Source: Parcubacteria group bacterium (GTDB lineage: Bacteria; Patescibacteriota; Minisyncoccia; UBA10092). From it: a DNA stretch of 52,836 nt. The notes under the pieces are model-generated. The model searched no databases. It was given only the letters and a program-made list of their open reading frames with translations, and was not told the DNA's origin. Both the position numbers and the translations under genes were made by a program. Where the stretch lies: the NCBI GenBank assembly GCA_016188835.1, contig JACPHB010000014.1, forward strand, positions 1 to 52,836, written 5' to 3'. Positions 7,217 through 15,682 of the stretch are shown in pieces; within the stretch, counting starts at the first letter, position 1, and each line of letters starts with the position of its first letter.

Positions 7217-7987
7217 TTAATTTTTAAAGAAAAGAGAAATTATAAAAAATATAATACCTGTTAAAATTATGGCCGGACCGGGAGGAAAATTAAATGCGGT
7301 TGAAATTAAAATACCTGTAAATGTCATGATCAAACCAAAAATAACGCTAAAAATTAAAAATGATTTTAAACTCCAGGCAAAGTTGCGAGCGGAAACAGCC
7401 GGCAAAATTGTAAGGGCACCCATTAAAACTGATCCGATAAGCTTAATACCTAGGGCTATGCTTAACGCAAAAAGCAAGAGAAATGCGAGATAAGAAAAAT
7501 CAGGGCGAAATCCGATCGATTTCGCCAAATCCGGCGCCGCGATACTAAGCGTTAGGCGGCGCGACAACAGCATTGTTAAAGAAAATATCATTGATGAGGC
7601 CATGATAATAATTACCGCGTCAAATTTTTTAATAGCAAATAAGTTGCCGAATAAACTTTCAAAAAGTTCTTCATTGGGAACTAATATAACGCCTAAAGCA
7701 AGAGTAGCGGTAAAAAAAGTGCCGATGATAGCTTCCGGCGGCAAAGCCGTTTTTTTCTCAATTAACCAAGTGCCGAAAGCCGCCACTAAAAGAAAAGTTG
7801 CTGCTCCATAAACAGGATCAATACTTAACATCAGCGCCAATCCAATACCAGGAAGTGCCACATGTGATAACACATCACCCACCAAAGCCATTCTTTTAAC
7901 CACAATAAAAGCGCCGAGCAAACTTGCGGCTAAAGCCGTAAACAAACCGGAAATTAGTATTAATAAGAATTGGTTATCAATTGCCAT
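7217..7987 (-). CDS. Zn/Mn-type ABC transporter permease (ABC-3 family)
   Basis: Membrane permease of the ZnuB/MntB type, 256 residues with about eight hydrophobic segments. LLGAFIVVKRMALVGDVLSH is the typical N-terminal family motif, and LGIKLIGSVLMGALTILPAV the conserved C-terminal stretch. With the ATPase just upstream (22-nt gap) it would form a metal importer. No ZnuA-like binding protein gene lies in the window. The hydrolase gene follows after 6 nt. Confidence 0.88.
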   Translation of the reverse strand: MAIDNQFLLILISGLFTALAASLLGAFIVVKRMALVGDVLSHVALPGIGLALMLSIDPVYGAATFLLVAAFGTWLIEKKTALPPEAIIGTFFTATLALGVILVPNEELFESLFGNLFAIKKFDAVIIIMASSMIFSLTMLLSRRLTLSIAAPDLAKSIGFRPDFSYLAFLLLFALSIALGIKLIGSVLMGALTILPAVSARNFAWSLKSFLIFSVIFGLIMTFTGILISTAFNFPPGPAIILTGIIFFIISLFFKN

Positions 7988-8008
7988 TTTTTAATATTTA
8001 TTAAAAAA

Positions 8009-8725
8009 TTAGTGAAGATGATGATAGAAAGCGTTTTCGCCGTAAAGCCGCTTAATTTGCTCATTAGTTAAAGCACGCTCCGGTTCGCCATAGCAAAGCC
8101 GCTCTTTATTAAGGCACAAAACATTATTGGCGTAGCGATATACGACATTAAGATCGTGTGAAATCATTATTATCGTCATTCCTCTTTCATCTTGAAGTTT
8201 GTGAAGCATATTATAAACGCTTTCTTCTCCGGCAATATCAATACCGGCCGTTGGTTCGTCAAAAAGCAAAACTTGCGGATGCCCTAAAATTGCCCAAGAA
8301 ATTAAAACGCGTTGCAGCTCACCTCGTGATAAATTTATTAATTGCCGATCTAAAATATTGGCATCAATATCAACCGACTTTAATTCATGAACTACCGAAT
8401 TTAATATTTGTTTATCTTTAAAAAACAAGTTTTTTGATTTCAGCAAAAAAAATTCCTTGACGGTCAGTGGTAATTCTGCTTTTTCCATAAGTTTTTGTGG
8501 AACATAGCCAATTTTAACATTTGTCCGCCATTTCACATTGCCGTCATAAGGAATGAAATCCATCAAAGCTCGAAATAAAACGGTTTTCCCGGCACCATTA
8601 GGGCCTATTATCGCCAAAAAATCGCTTTCATTCACAGAAAAAGAAATGTCTTTCAAAATTTCCTGATTGCCAAAACTTACCGACAAATCTCGAACTTCTA
8701 AAATATTTTTTTGGTTATCTGTCAT
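8009..8725 (-). CDS. Zn/Mn-type ABC transporter ATP-binding protein
   Basis: ABC ATPase of the ZnuC/MntA type, 238 residues. Walker A is GPNGAGKT (residues about 41-48), the Q-loop region is VPQKLM, the signature is the variant LSRGELQRVLI (canonical LSGGQ), Walker B is VLLFDEPTAGID and the switch His is in MISHDLNVV. The C terminus is His-rich (YHHLH), common in metal transport ATPases. It overlaps the ROK kinase stop (ATGA), indicating translational coupling, and precedes the permease. Confidence 0.9.
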   Translation of the reverse strand: MTDNQKNILEVRDLSVSFGNQEILKDISFSVNESDFLAIIGPNGAGKTVLFRALMDFIPYDGNVKWRTNVKIGYVPQKLMEKAELPLTVKEFFLLKSKNLFFKDKQILNSVVHELKSVDIDANILDRQLINLSRGELQRVLISWAILGHPQVLLFDEPTAGIDIAGEESVYNMLHKLQDERGMTIIMISHDLNVVYRYANNVLCLNKERLCYGEPERALTNEQIKRLYGENAFYHHLH

Positions 8726-9516
8726 ATATTTTGAGAATAAAACAACGCTGCCGCGCCTATCGCTCCGGCATTTTCACCCAGCTTTCCTTTTAAAATTTTA
8801 ACATTTTTCTCTGCTTGAAGAAAAACTATAAATTTTCCAGTGGTTTTAGCCGCGCCGCCGCCGATTATTATTGCTTCCGGATCCAAAATATTAATAATAT
8901 TAGCAATGCCGATCCCCAAATTTTTCTCAAATTTTTGAGCCGCTATTTTTGAAAATTTTGATTTTCTCATTTGTTTTACTGTTGCCTCTTCTAAATATTT
9001 TCCATTATTTATTATCATATGCCCGATTTCTCCGGCAGAACCGTTCGCGCCATAAACCATTTTACCATCGATAATAATACCTCCGCCAACACCGGTTCCC
9101 AGTGTCATGCCAACAATATTCTTATAACCCTTCCCAGCGCCGAATAAATACTCGCCACGGGTAAAACACCGCGCGTCATTGTCGATTCTAATTTCATAAT
9201 TGAATTTTTTCTTTAGCCAATTTTTAATGTTTAGTCCGTCCAAAAAATTAATATTTGACCAACTTAAAATAATCCCCTTTTCTAAATCCAAAGCGCCGCC
9301 GATGCCGCAGCCGATGCCTCTAATGCTTTTCTTCCCGCCGGCCTTTTCAATTAATTCCTCAATTACTTTTTCAGACTTGCCAAAAAAATCTTTTTTATTT
9401 TTTGGCATCGGAATTTTAATTTTATAAAAAACCCGAGCATCTTTAATAAGCGCGGCAATAATTTTAGACCCACCAACATCAATCCCAATAATATATTTTT
9501 TATTAATAAATGTCAT
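8722..9516 (-). CDS. ROK family sugar kinase lacking the zinc motif
   Basis: A ROK-fold kinase (glucokinase/NagK type) of 264 residues. The phosphate-binding loop IIGIDVGGSKIIAALI lies at the N terminus, GMTLGTGVGGGIIIDG gives the phosphate-2 motif, and GANGSAGEIGHM holds the sugar-binding Glu and His. After GHM, where the family normally has a CxCGxxGCxE zinc motif, the sequence is IINNGKYLEEATVK with no Cys, so the structural zinc site is lost. It overlaps both neighbours by 4 nt (TGA/ATG). The substrate is not predictable. Confidence 0.8.
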   Translation of the reverse strand: MTFINKKYIIGIDVGGSKIIAALIKDARVFYKIKIPMPKNKKDFFGKSEKVIEELIEKAGGKKSIRGIGCGIGGALDLEKGIILSWSNINFLDGLNIKNWLKKKFNYEIRIDNDARCFTRGEYLFGAGKGYKNIVGMTLGTGVGGGIIIDGKMVYGANGSAGEIGHMIINNGKYLEEATVKQMRKSKFSKIAAQKFEKNLGIGIANIINILDPEAIIIGGGAAKTTGKFIVFLQAEKNVKILKGKLGENAGAIGAAALFYSQNI

Positions 9517-10607
9517 TGAATAACCACTTCATTTAACACCGATCTTTTTAAACTTATTATGTCTTCCGGATTAACTTTAGTTGTTAAATTAGAAATATAG
9601 CCATCAAAAAAATCACTGATTAAATTATTGCGAACGCCTCCTTTGATATCTTGATGCCGGCCCAACCAATTAAGAGAGCGCATTGCCAATAACAAATCGT
9701 TTTTTACTTGTTTATCATCAAGCCATTTATCGGTCTTAATTTTTTTAACAGAATCAAGATCAACAATACGGCAATCTAAAGTAATATTATGGTCGGTTAA
9801 ATATGTATGTACAAAGCCGGCATTGTGAATAATAGCCACTTGTTTGCCCAATGTTTGAGCGAACCACTGAACATAGTCCTCATTTGAAAAATTATGAGGA
9901 TCCCTGCCAAGTTCTTGAGCAACCATATGTTTAGCGTCTTCCAATAAAACATGGTCTCCTGCATCAGCAATCCTGGCTTTCGTTCCAAATGCTCGCACCT
10001 CAATAACAGGTTCGGTAGTATATTTTATGTATCCCATCTTTTTGGCTTTTGAAACCGATATTTTTTCTCCGTTTTCAACTACAATTTCGTCAAGCCGGAT
10101 GATTGCTAACGCCCGATGAGTGCGCAATCCTTGCTTTATAAAAAATTCCGACATATCGCGATCGGTTTCCGCAAACCCCCAATCTAAAAATCCCCAAGGA
10201 GTTTTGCCTTTGGCAACTTTTCGCGCTGAACCTGCTTCAAGGGATTCAACCATTAAAAAAAGATCATCACTATTTGGAGGACTTATCGATCCCATTCCTT
10301 TTATGTCAACATCACGGTATAAATTTCCTTCTTTATCTCTAAAAACAACTCTTCCTAAAAGAGCGCTACGAAAATGATTATCCATTACTTTAACGCGAAA
10401 TATGGGTTCTCCTTCATTTGCCTCCGGAGTCAGAAAAACCCCTATCTTAGACGGCTTATCCTCTTCAAACCTGAAAGGCATCTCAACATCATTGTTTACC
10501 CAAACCACCTCGTTTTTAACTTCCACCGCCGGTAATTTTTCTAAGTCAAAATGACCAGTCTCACCTAAACCAATAATCAGGCCTGGTTTTTTTTCAAACG
10601 TATTCAT
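9513..10607 (-). CDS. SelO-like or kinase-fold protein of unknown function
   Basis: A 364-residue soluble protein I do not recognise with certainty. KVAKGKTPWGFLDW, then FIKQGLRTHRALAIIRLDEIV, and later GFVHTYLTDHNITLDCRIVDLDS resemble in order the SelO/YdiU pseudokinase-AMPylase pattern (GxGRTPxSR, LGIPTTRAL, GFVHGVxNTDNM, then an acidic metal motif). If this holds, it could be a nucleotide transferase. The N-terminal 100 residues have no match I can name. The stop overlaps the ROK kinase start by 4 nt, so it heads the metal-transport operon. Confidence 0.45.
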   Translation of the reverse strand: MNTFEKKPGLIIGLGETGHFDLEKLPAVEVKNEVVWVNNDVEMPFRFEEDKPSKIGVFLTPEANEGEPIFRVKVMDNHFRSALLGRVVFRDKEGNLYRDVDIKGMGSISPPNSDDLFLMVESLEAGSARKVAKGKTPWGFLDWGFAETDRDMSEFFIKQGLRTHRALAIIRLDEIVVENGEKISVSKAKKMGYIKYTTEPVIEVRAFGTKARIADAGDHVLLEDAKHMVAQELGRDPHNFSNEDYVQWFAQTLGKQVAIIHNAGFVHTYLTDHNITLDCRIVDLDSVKKIKTDKWLDDKQVKNDLLLAMRSLNWLGRHQDIKGGVRNNLISDFFDGYISNLTTKVNPEDIISLKRSVLNEVVIQ

Positions 10608-10715
10608 GTTTTCTAATCAATAGTTATTTATCAATAATCACTTTAAATATATATAGCTATAATAACATATAATAAATTATTACACCAAATATTATACCAA
10701 ATAATTTAGTAACGC

Positions 10716-10745
10716 AGCATTTACTTGCGATAGCAAGGAAATGCT
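10716..10745. repeat. 30-bp palindrome downstream of the PaaX/Cas2-like gene
   Basis: Arms AGCATTTACTTGC and GCAAGGAAATGCT surround a GATA loop, with one mismatch in the stem. It ends 9 nt past the stop codon of the PaaX/Cas2-like gene. A copy matching at 25 of 30 positions lies at 11370-11399 on the other side of the gene. Confidence 0.8.
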
Positions 10746-10754
10746 TCTAACAAA

Positions 10755-11324
10755 TTAAATCTTAAAAATTTCCTTTAAATGCAATTCGTTATCAATTTTT
10801 TCGGCCACAATTTGTCTAACATAAGAACGAATATTATAAAATTCAATTAAAAATTCTATTTCATTGCAACATTTATATGGCAAAACAAAAACACTTTTTT
10901 GTAATTTATAAAAACCGAGCCGTTTTAAATGCTGACGCATTGCTTCTCTGATTTTTTTGTATTTTTCCGGAATGTCAAAAATAATAATTCTCCACTTCCG
11001 ATCCCAAATTTTGGGAATTTTAATAATCATTTCATCAATTTCATATTCCAGCGCTTTCTTTTTTCCATTTTCGGTTAAAATCATTTTTATCGTATTGCCA
11101 GCACCATCTCTCATATCAACTAACTTGCTTTCATATAAACTTCTAATAGCTCTTTTCAATGCCTGTCTATTGATTTTATTCCACTCGCGCTTCATCTGTT
11201 TTAAAATCCAAAGTTGTTGGCGCAAATTATAAGTAAAACCAAATGATAAACTCCCAAAAAGTAAAAGTAGAACTTTTCTTTGAAAAGTTCCTAATCGTTT
11301 ATTTGTTTTTACATTATTTTTCAT
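10755..11324 (-). CDS. PaaX-type winged-helix protein with Cas2-like domain
   Basis: A 189-residue basic protein. Residues about 15-95 look like a winged helix-turn-helix (RQALKRAIRSLYESKLVDMR then the wing GNTIKMILTENGKKKALEY). Residues about 105-185 match the Cas2-like ferredoxin domain of PaaX regulators: WDRKWRIIIFDIPEKYKKIR, REAMRQHLKRLGFYKLQKSVFV and LPYKC. The Asp in IIIFDIPE matches the Cas2 metal Asp position. There is no cas1 and no CRISPR array, so it should not be called CRISPR-associated. It is isolated between palindromes and may bind them. Confidence 0.75.
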   Translation of the reverse strand: MKNNVKTNKRLGTFQRKVLLLLFGSLSFGFTYNLRQQLWILKQMKREWNKINRQALKRAIRSLYESKLVDMRDGAGNTIKMILTENGKKKALEYEIDEMIIKIPKIWDRKWRIIIFDIPEKYKKIREAMRQHLKRLGFYKLQKSVFVLPYKCCNEIEFLIEFYNIRSYVRQIVAEKIDNELHLKEIFKI

Positions 11325-11369
11325 TGTTTATTATTTTTATAATGCAAAATTTAACATTTACATAATAGC

Positions 11370-11399
11370 ACCATTTTCCAGCGATAGCAAGTAAATGCT
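11370..11399. promoter_or_regulatory. 30-bp palindrome upstream of the PaaX/Cas2-like gene (candidate operator)
   Basis: Contains GCGATAGCAAGTAAATGCT, the best-preserved half shared with 10716-10745 (25 of 30 positions overall). It lies 45 nt upstream of the ATG, where an operator or promoter-proximal element would sit. The left arm is more decayed than in the downstream copy. Confidence 0.65.
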
Positions 11400-11461
11400 G
11401 CCAATAACTAAAATAACTAATATAAACTATAAAAACGATCCGTACTGGATGGTTTTAATTT

Positions 11462-13333
11462 TTATTGCCATAATTTTTTGGCTTCTTCCCAAAATTCCGG
11501 ATGTCCGTTTACTTTCATATAATACCACCATTCGGCGCCCCATAAATAGTACTCGTCAAAACCGGTTGCTTTGGCATATTGAATAGTGTCTTTAAAGAAG
11601 TCAATGTCAAAAGATTTTAATTGCTCTTGAAGGCCGGTCTCATAAATTTGTTTTGCCATCCACGGTTCAGCCGATAGTTCAATAACAATAAATTTTTTAT
11701 TATGATCGTTGATAAAAAATCTTGTTATTTTTTCTTTCAAAATAAAAAACTCCGGCGGTAAATGGTAATTAATCCGGCCAAAATATTTATTATACACTCG
11801 CCGGTACATTGTTGTGCCAAAAATATCTCCTTCTTTTGCCGCTTTCGGCCACCAGCCAAATTCGCCACCATCGGTAATTAAAATTGGACGACTCTTATCA
11901 AGAGATTTTACAAGCGATATTTCGCTTTCAATAAAATTTTTTTCTCTTTCAGGGCATTCGCCGAACCGTAAAAAAGGCTCGTTTTCCACTTGCCACATTT
12001 TTATCACCTTATTATTTTTATATCGTTTGATAATTTCCGCCAAATATAATTTTAGTTCATTTTCTCTTTCTTTGTTAGAAATCATTTCAGCCCAATTGGG
12101 CATATAACACTCGGGCCATCTTGGCACTTTCATACCTATGACTAAAATTATTTTTACATTTCTTTTTTGAGCTTCGTTGATTTGCCAATCCAGATCGGAA
12201 AAATCAAAAGTGTTTTTTTCTTTTTCTATTTCATCCCAATAAGCAATTAAACGAATATTATCAACTTCTAAATTATCCAATATAGCTATTAAATTTTCTT
12301 TCGGGTTAAGACCGAGCTCTTTGCTGAATTTACTAGAAAATGTAACGCCCCAAATAATAGGCCGATTATGATCAGCGGTCGGAAATTGGCCGAATACTAT
12401 AAGAAACAAACCAATGCCAACTAAAATCGCGGCAATAACTTTTTGCCACAAAACAATACCTTTTAATTCCTCTTTGAGAATATCGGGCCGCCAAAAAGAA
12501 ATTGCTACAGCGAGTATTAAAACGAAAAATTGCCTTAACCCTTCAAACGCGTTAACCAAAGTGGCGCTAACAAGCGAAATGGCGAATTTAACCAGTCCGG
12601 AACCCAAAATGCTGAATGTTTTATCGGAAAAAAATAAAAAAGCGCTTCTTTTTTCGGCGTAAGTATTTATTGCCAAAATTTTTTGTTTTTGGCCAGGCCA
12701 TAAAAATATTATTAGAGATGCCGCAAGATAACCGATGCTAATCCAAAAAAATCCACTGAAAAATCCTTGCAATCTAAAAGTTTCTCCGGCTAAAACCAAA
12801 CCGATGGCAATCCCCAAAGCGCTGCCGGTTGTTAAAAAAGCGCTTCTTAAATCAAGTCGAAAATTATCGCGTCTTTTCAAAAAAACTAAAACACCGCCGG
12901 AAACCAAAAAAATAAAAGCTAAAAATTGAATTGTGTTTAATCTTTCTCCAAGAAAAAAATATTTTAGCATAAAAGTGAAAATCGGCATACTGCCGACAAA
13001 TAATGTCATTACCCGCGAGGCCTCGCTGCGATACAGAGCCAAATAAAATGGCCACAATCCAAAAATCAAAAAAATACCGGAAATAACGCCAATAATAGCT
13101 TCTTCGAAGCCAATTTTTAAAAAATTAAACCAAATATTGAAAATTAAGGCGGTAAAAATTACAGCTGAACCGCCTAAGCCGCTGTAAAAAGCATAAACCG
13201 TTGGATTAATAGGTTTGCTGACCGAACCGCTTAAAGCAATTTTAGAAATAATGCTTGATATGGCCGCGAATAAATTTCCTAAAATTACTATCAAAATCCA
13301 ATTTTTAAAGAAAAAATCTATAAATTCTTTCAT
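11462..13333 (-). CDS. EamA/DMT transporter fused to a clan GH-A glycoside hydrolase
   Basis: A 623-residue fusion. Residues 1 to about 305 hold roughly ten membrane segments of the drug/metabolite (EamA) type, including MTLFVGSMPIFTFMLKYFFLGERL typical of the fourth to fifth helix. From about residue 315 a TIM-barrel glycosidase domain follows: IIWGVTFSSKF, then MWQVENEPFLRFG with the acid/base Glu of clan GH-A (NEP), and FIVIELSAEPW with the likely nucleophile Glu. With an even helix count the catalytic part could be on either side. A GH1 enzyme lies directly upstream (3-nt gap), suggesting joint handling of a glycoside. Confidence 0.8.
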   Translation of the reverse strand: MKEFIDFFFKNWILIVILGNLFAAISSIISKIALSGSVSKPINPTVYAFYSGLGGSAVIFTALIFNIWFNFLKIGFEEAIIGVISGIFLIFGLWPFYLALYRSEASRVMTLFVGSMPIFTFMLKYFFLGERLNTIQFLAFIFLVSGGVLVFLKRRDNFRLDLRSAFLTTGSALGIAIGLVLAGETFRLQGFFSGFFWISIGYLAASLIIFLWPGQKQKILAINTYAEKRSAFLFFSDKTFSILGSGLVKFAISLVSATLVNAFEGLRQFFVLILAVAISFWRPDILKEELKGIVLWQKVIAAILVGIGLFLIVFGQFPTADHNRPIIWGVTFSSKFSKELGLNPKENLIAILDNLEVDNIRLIAYWDEIEKEKNTFDFSDLDWQINEAQKRNVKIILVIGMKVPRWPECYMPNWAEMISNKERENELKLYLAEIIKRYKNNKVIKMWQVENEPFLRFGECPEREKNFIESEISLVKSLDKSRPILITDGGEFGWWPKAAKEGDIFGTTMYRRVYNKYFGRINYHLPPEFFILKEKITRFFINDHNKKFIVIELSAEPWMAKQIYETGLQEQLKSFDIDFFKDTIQYAKATGFDEYYLWGAEWWYYMKVNGHPEFWEEAKKLWQ

Positions 13334-13336
13334 AAA

Positions 13337-14581
13337 TTAATCGTTAATTTCAACAGCGTTAGATCCGGCAATTTCCGCATAAACCATGCTCGAGAGCCGC
13401 GGTTTTCTTTCAAGCGTTTTATAATCAATCTCAACCAAACCGAATCTTGGCCAAAAACCTTTATCCCATTCAAAATTGTCCAAAAGCGACCAATAGAAAT
13501 AACCGCGAACATCAACACCTTCTTGGATAGCTTTAACAGTCCATCGTAAATGTTCTTCAATAAATTTTACGCGATTTTCGTCTCGGGTATCAGCAATGCC
13601 ATTTTCTGTAATATAAATAGGCTTATTATATTTTTTTAAATCTTTCAAAACATGATAAATACCCTCCGGAAATATTTCCCAGCCCATATCGGACTTCCAA
13701 TGATTAGGATTTTTAACATCGGCAATTCCGAATCTGCCTCCGCCAAAAACAAATTGTATTACATCAAGATAATAATAATTTAAACCTACAAAATCTTCTT
13801 TGCCTTTTGCGAGTTTTATTTGTCTTGTATCGCGTATATAATTAACAAAAAAAACTGCTAGCCAATCTAAAAAGTTTTTTCTGCGGCGAGGCCTATGGTA
13901 ATGAAGATTGTGAGAAAGCCCGACTATTATAGAATTACCGTAATATTCGTGTAAAAAGTCATAACATTTGCAATGCGCTTCAAATAAATTTTTTAAAACA
14001 CGATTAGATCTCGTCCAGCTTTTTACATTGGGAGAAAATTGGCCAAACAAATATGACGCCCCCGCATATACAGATGGTTCGTTAATGGTAATCCATGATT
14101 TTATATCCAATGATTGCGCAATTTTCCCCACATATCTTAGAAAAAAATCAATAGTTTTTGGATTTTCCCAGCCACCTATATCACGAATCCATAAGGGGTT
14201 GGTCCAATGCCAAAGGGTTACAAACGGTTCAATATTCCGCGCACGAAGCGCTTGGATGACCTTTCGGTAGTGTTCTATTTCATCTTGATTGAATTTCCCT
14301 TCTTCCGGCTCAATTCGCGACCATTCAATGGAAAAACGATGAGCATTATGGCCCAGTGATTTCGAAATATTAAAATCTTCTTCGTAGCGATTATAATGGT
14401 CGCAGGCTTTCCCTGAAATATAATTTTCAGAAGGATATTTTCCACCGCTTTCTTTTGAAAGACGCTCTGCGTTTTCTTTTTCCCACTCCGACCAATCATT
14501 ATGATTATTGCCTTCAACCTGATGCGCCGAAGTAGCCGCGCCCCATAAAAATCCTTCCGGAAATTTAAATATTTTGCTCAT
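13337..14581 (-). CDS. Glycoside hydrolase family 1 (beta-glucosidase-like)
   Basis: Retaining beta-glycosidase of family GH1, 414 residues, slightly shorter than the usual 440-480. The N-terminal signature FPEGFLWGAATSAHQVEGNN is intact, the acid/base Glu is in TINEPSVYA, the nucleophile Glu in IYITENGIAD, and the aglycone-site Trp in FYWSLLDNFEWDKGFWPRFG. There is no signal peptide, so it acts in the cytoplasm. It sits just upstream of the transporter-glycosidase fusion. The exact sugar cannot be told. Confidence 0.93.
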   Translation of the reverse strand: MSKIFKFPEGFLWGAATSAHQVEGNNHNDWSEWEKENAERLSKESGGKYPSENYISGKACDHYNRYEEDFNISKSLGHNAHRFSIEWSRIEPEEGKFNQDEIEHYRKVIQALRARNIEPFVTLWHWTNPLWIRDIGGWENPKTIDFFLRYVGKIAQSLDIKSWITINEPSVYAGASYLFGQFSPNVKSWTRSNRVLKNLFEAHCKCYDFLHEYYGNSIIVGLSHNLHYHRPRRRKNFLDWLAVFFVNYIRDTRQIKLAKGKEDFVGLNYYYLDVIQFVFGGGRFGIADVKNPNHWKSDMGWEIFPEGIYHVLKDLKKYNKPIYITENGIADTRDENRVKFIEEHLRWTVKAIQEGVDVRGYFYWSLLDNFEWDKGFWPRFGLVEIDYKTLERKPRLSSMVYAEIAGSNAVEIND

Positions 14582-14587
14582 TTCAAA

Positions 14588-15682
14588 TTAATTCTGTAAC
14601 AATTTTAAATCTAGATTAAAATCTTGAAGCATTAAATTTCTTAAAAAGTCCCAGAAAATTGCAACGGTATATTTTCCGGCAACATCGCCTGCAGTTATCC
14701 AACTGACTAAACCAACCAAACCTTTGGACTTTGGATTAATCAAGGCGCCGCCGGAAAATCCGGTGGTAGCATTGCTTTCTATAAGTAAAATCTGCGGTTC
14801 TGCGCTTTTATTTATATTAACATTACCAGCGATTTTTCCAATGGTTGACGTAATTTTATTGGCTAAATGGCTCGCGTCAACACCATAACCCAAAGTGATT
14901 AAAAAATCGCCATCTTTCGGCTGATAATTCCAATCAATCGGAAAAAAATTAAAAATTCCATTATTTTCTATAGATAAATAATCTTCCGGCGCTGCGATTT
15001 TAAATTCCAATAAAAAGTTTATTTTGGATTCCCTGCTTATTTTAGAAACTATTTTTAAAATTGCAAAATCATTATAATATTTGTCTTCACTGAAAGAATC
15101 GCTAAATTTTTCAGTTAGCGGATAATTTGAAACTTCGGCTATATAATAAATTTTCGGTTTTTGCGACTCTGTATTGGGAAAAAAACTTTTTAAAATAAAA
15201 CAATCATTTTTAATTTTTTTGGTATTTTCGTCATAAACGATATGGCGATTAGTAAGGATATTGCCACTACTATTAATTATTATTCCGGTACCCCGAGAAA
15301 TGTTTGAAAATGTTGTTCCTTCCGAATTAAGATTGCCACAATAAAGTTGAATCACGGAACTATTTATCAATTCTTCAAAACTTTTTGAAGAAACTTCTTT
15401 TATTGGTTCCGCAACAATTGGTTTTTGGATAATTTCTTTTGAAATTATTTGAGGTTCTTTTATCGGTTTATCCTTAACCGGCTCGCTATTATATGAAGTA
15501 GTAGTTTTAAGGTTTTCTGAAGTTTGAAGTTTTATACTTGATGTGGAAATATTGAAATTTTCATTAGAAGTAAAATTTCTGCTAAAATCGGATTTTAAAT
15601 AATCGAAAGAAAAAATTAAAAACGCCGCAATAATGATTACGGCAAAAAAAGAAATTATGATTTTGAAAATTTTAAATTCCAT
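14588..15682 (-). CDS. Membrane-anchored trypsin-like serine protease
   Basis: A 364-residue protein with an N-terminal transmembrane helix (about residues 8-28), a Ser/Thr/Lys-rich linker (to about 105), and a chymotrypsin-fold domain. The catalytic triad is visible: His in ILTNRHIV, Asp in YYNDFAILKI and Ser in TTGFSGGALINPKSKG. No PDZ domain follows, so it is not a complete DegP. Its start overlaps the end of pgk by 11 nt, so the two are probably co-transcribed. Substrates are unknown; the extracytoplasmic location is inferred from the anchor. Confidence 0.82.
   Translation of the reverse strand: MEFKIFKIIISFFAVIIIAAFLIFSFDYLKSDFSRNFTSNENFNISTSSIKLQTSENLKTTTSYNSEPVKDKPIKEPQIISKEIIQKPIVAEPIKEVSSKSFEELINSSVIQLYCGNLNSEGTTFSNISRGTGIIINSSGNILTNRHIVYDENTKKIKNDCFILKSFFPNTESQKPKIYYIAEVSNYPLTEKFSDSFSEDKYYNDFAILKIVSKISRESKINFLLEFKIAAPEDYLSIENNGIFNFFPIDWNYQPKDGDFLITLGYGVDASHLANKITSTIGKIAGNVNINKSAEPQILLIESNATTGFSGGALINPKSKGLVGLVSWITAGDVAGKYTVAIFWDFLRNLMLQDFNLDLKLLQN

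Noticed and set aside
8722..9516. Alternative genetic code with TGA as glycine
   Set aside because: TGA ends the ROK and SelO-like genes exactly at overlaps with the next ATG, so it is a normal stop.
10755..11324. CRISPR Cas2 call for the Cas2-like domain
   Set aside because: No cas1, no other cas gene and no repeat-spacer array in the window; the N-terminal winged helix points to the PaaX-like group.
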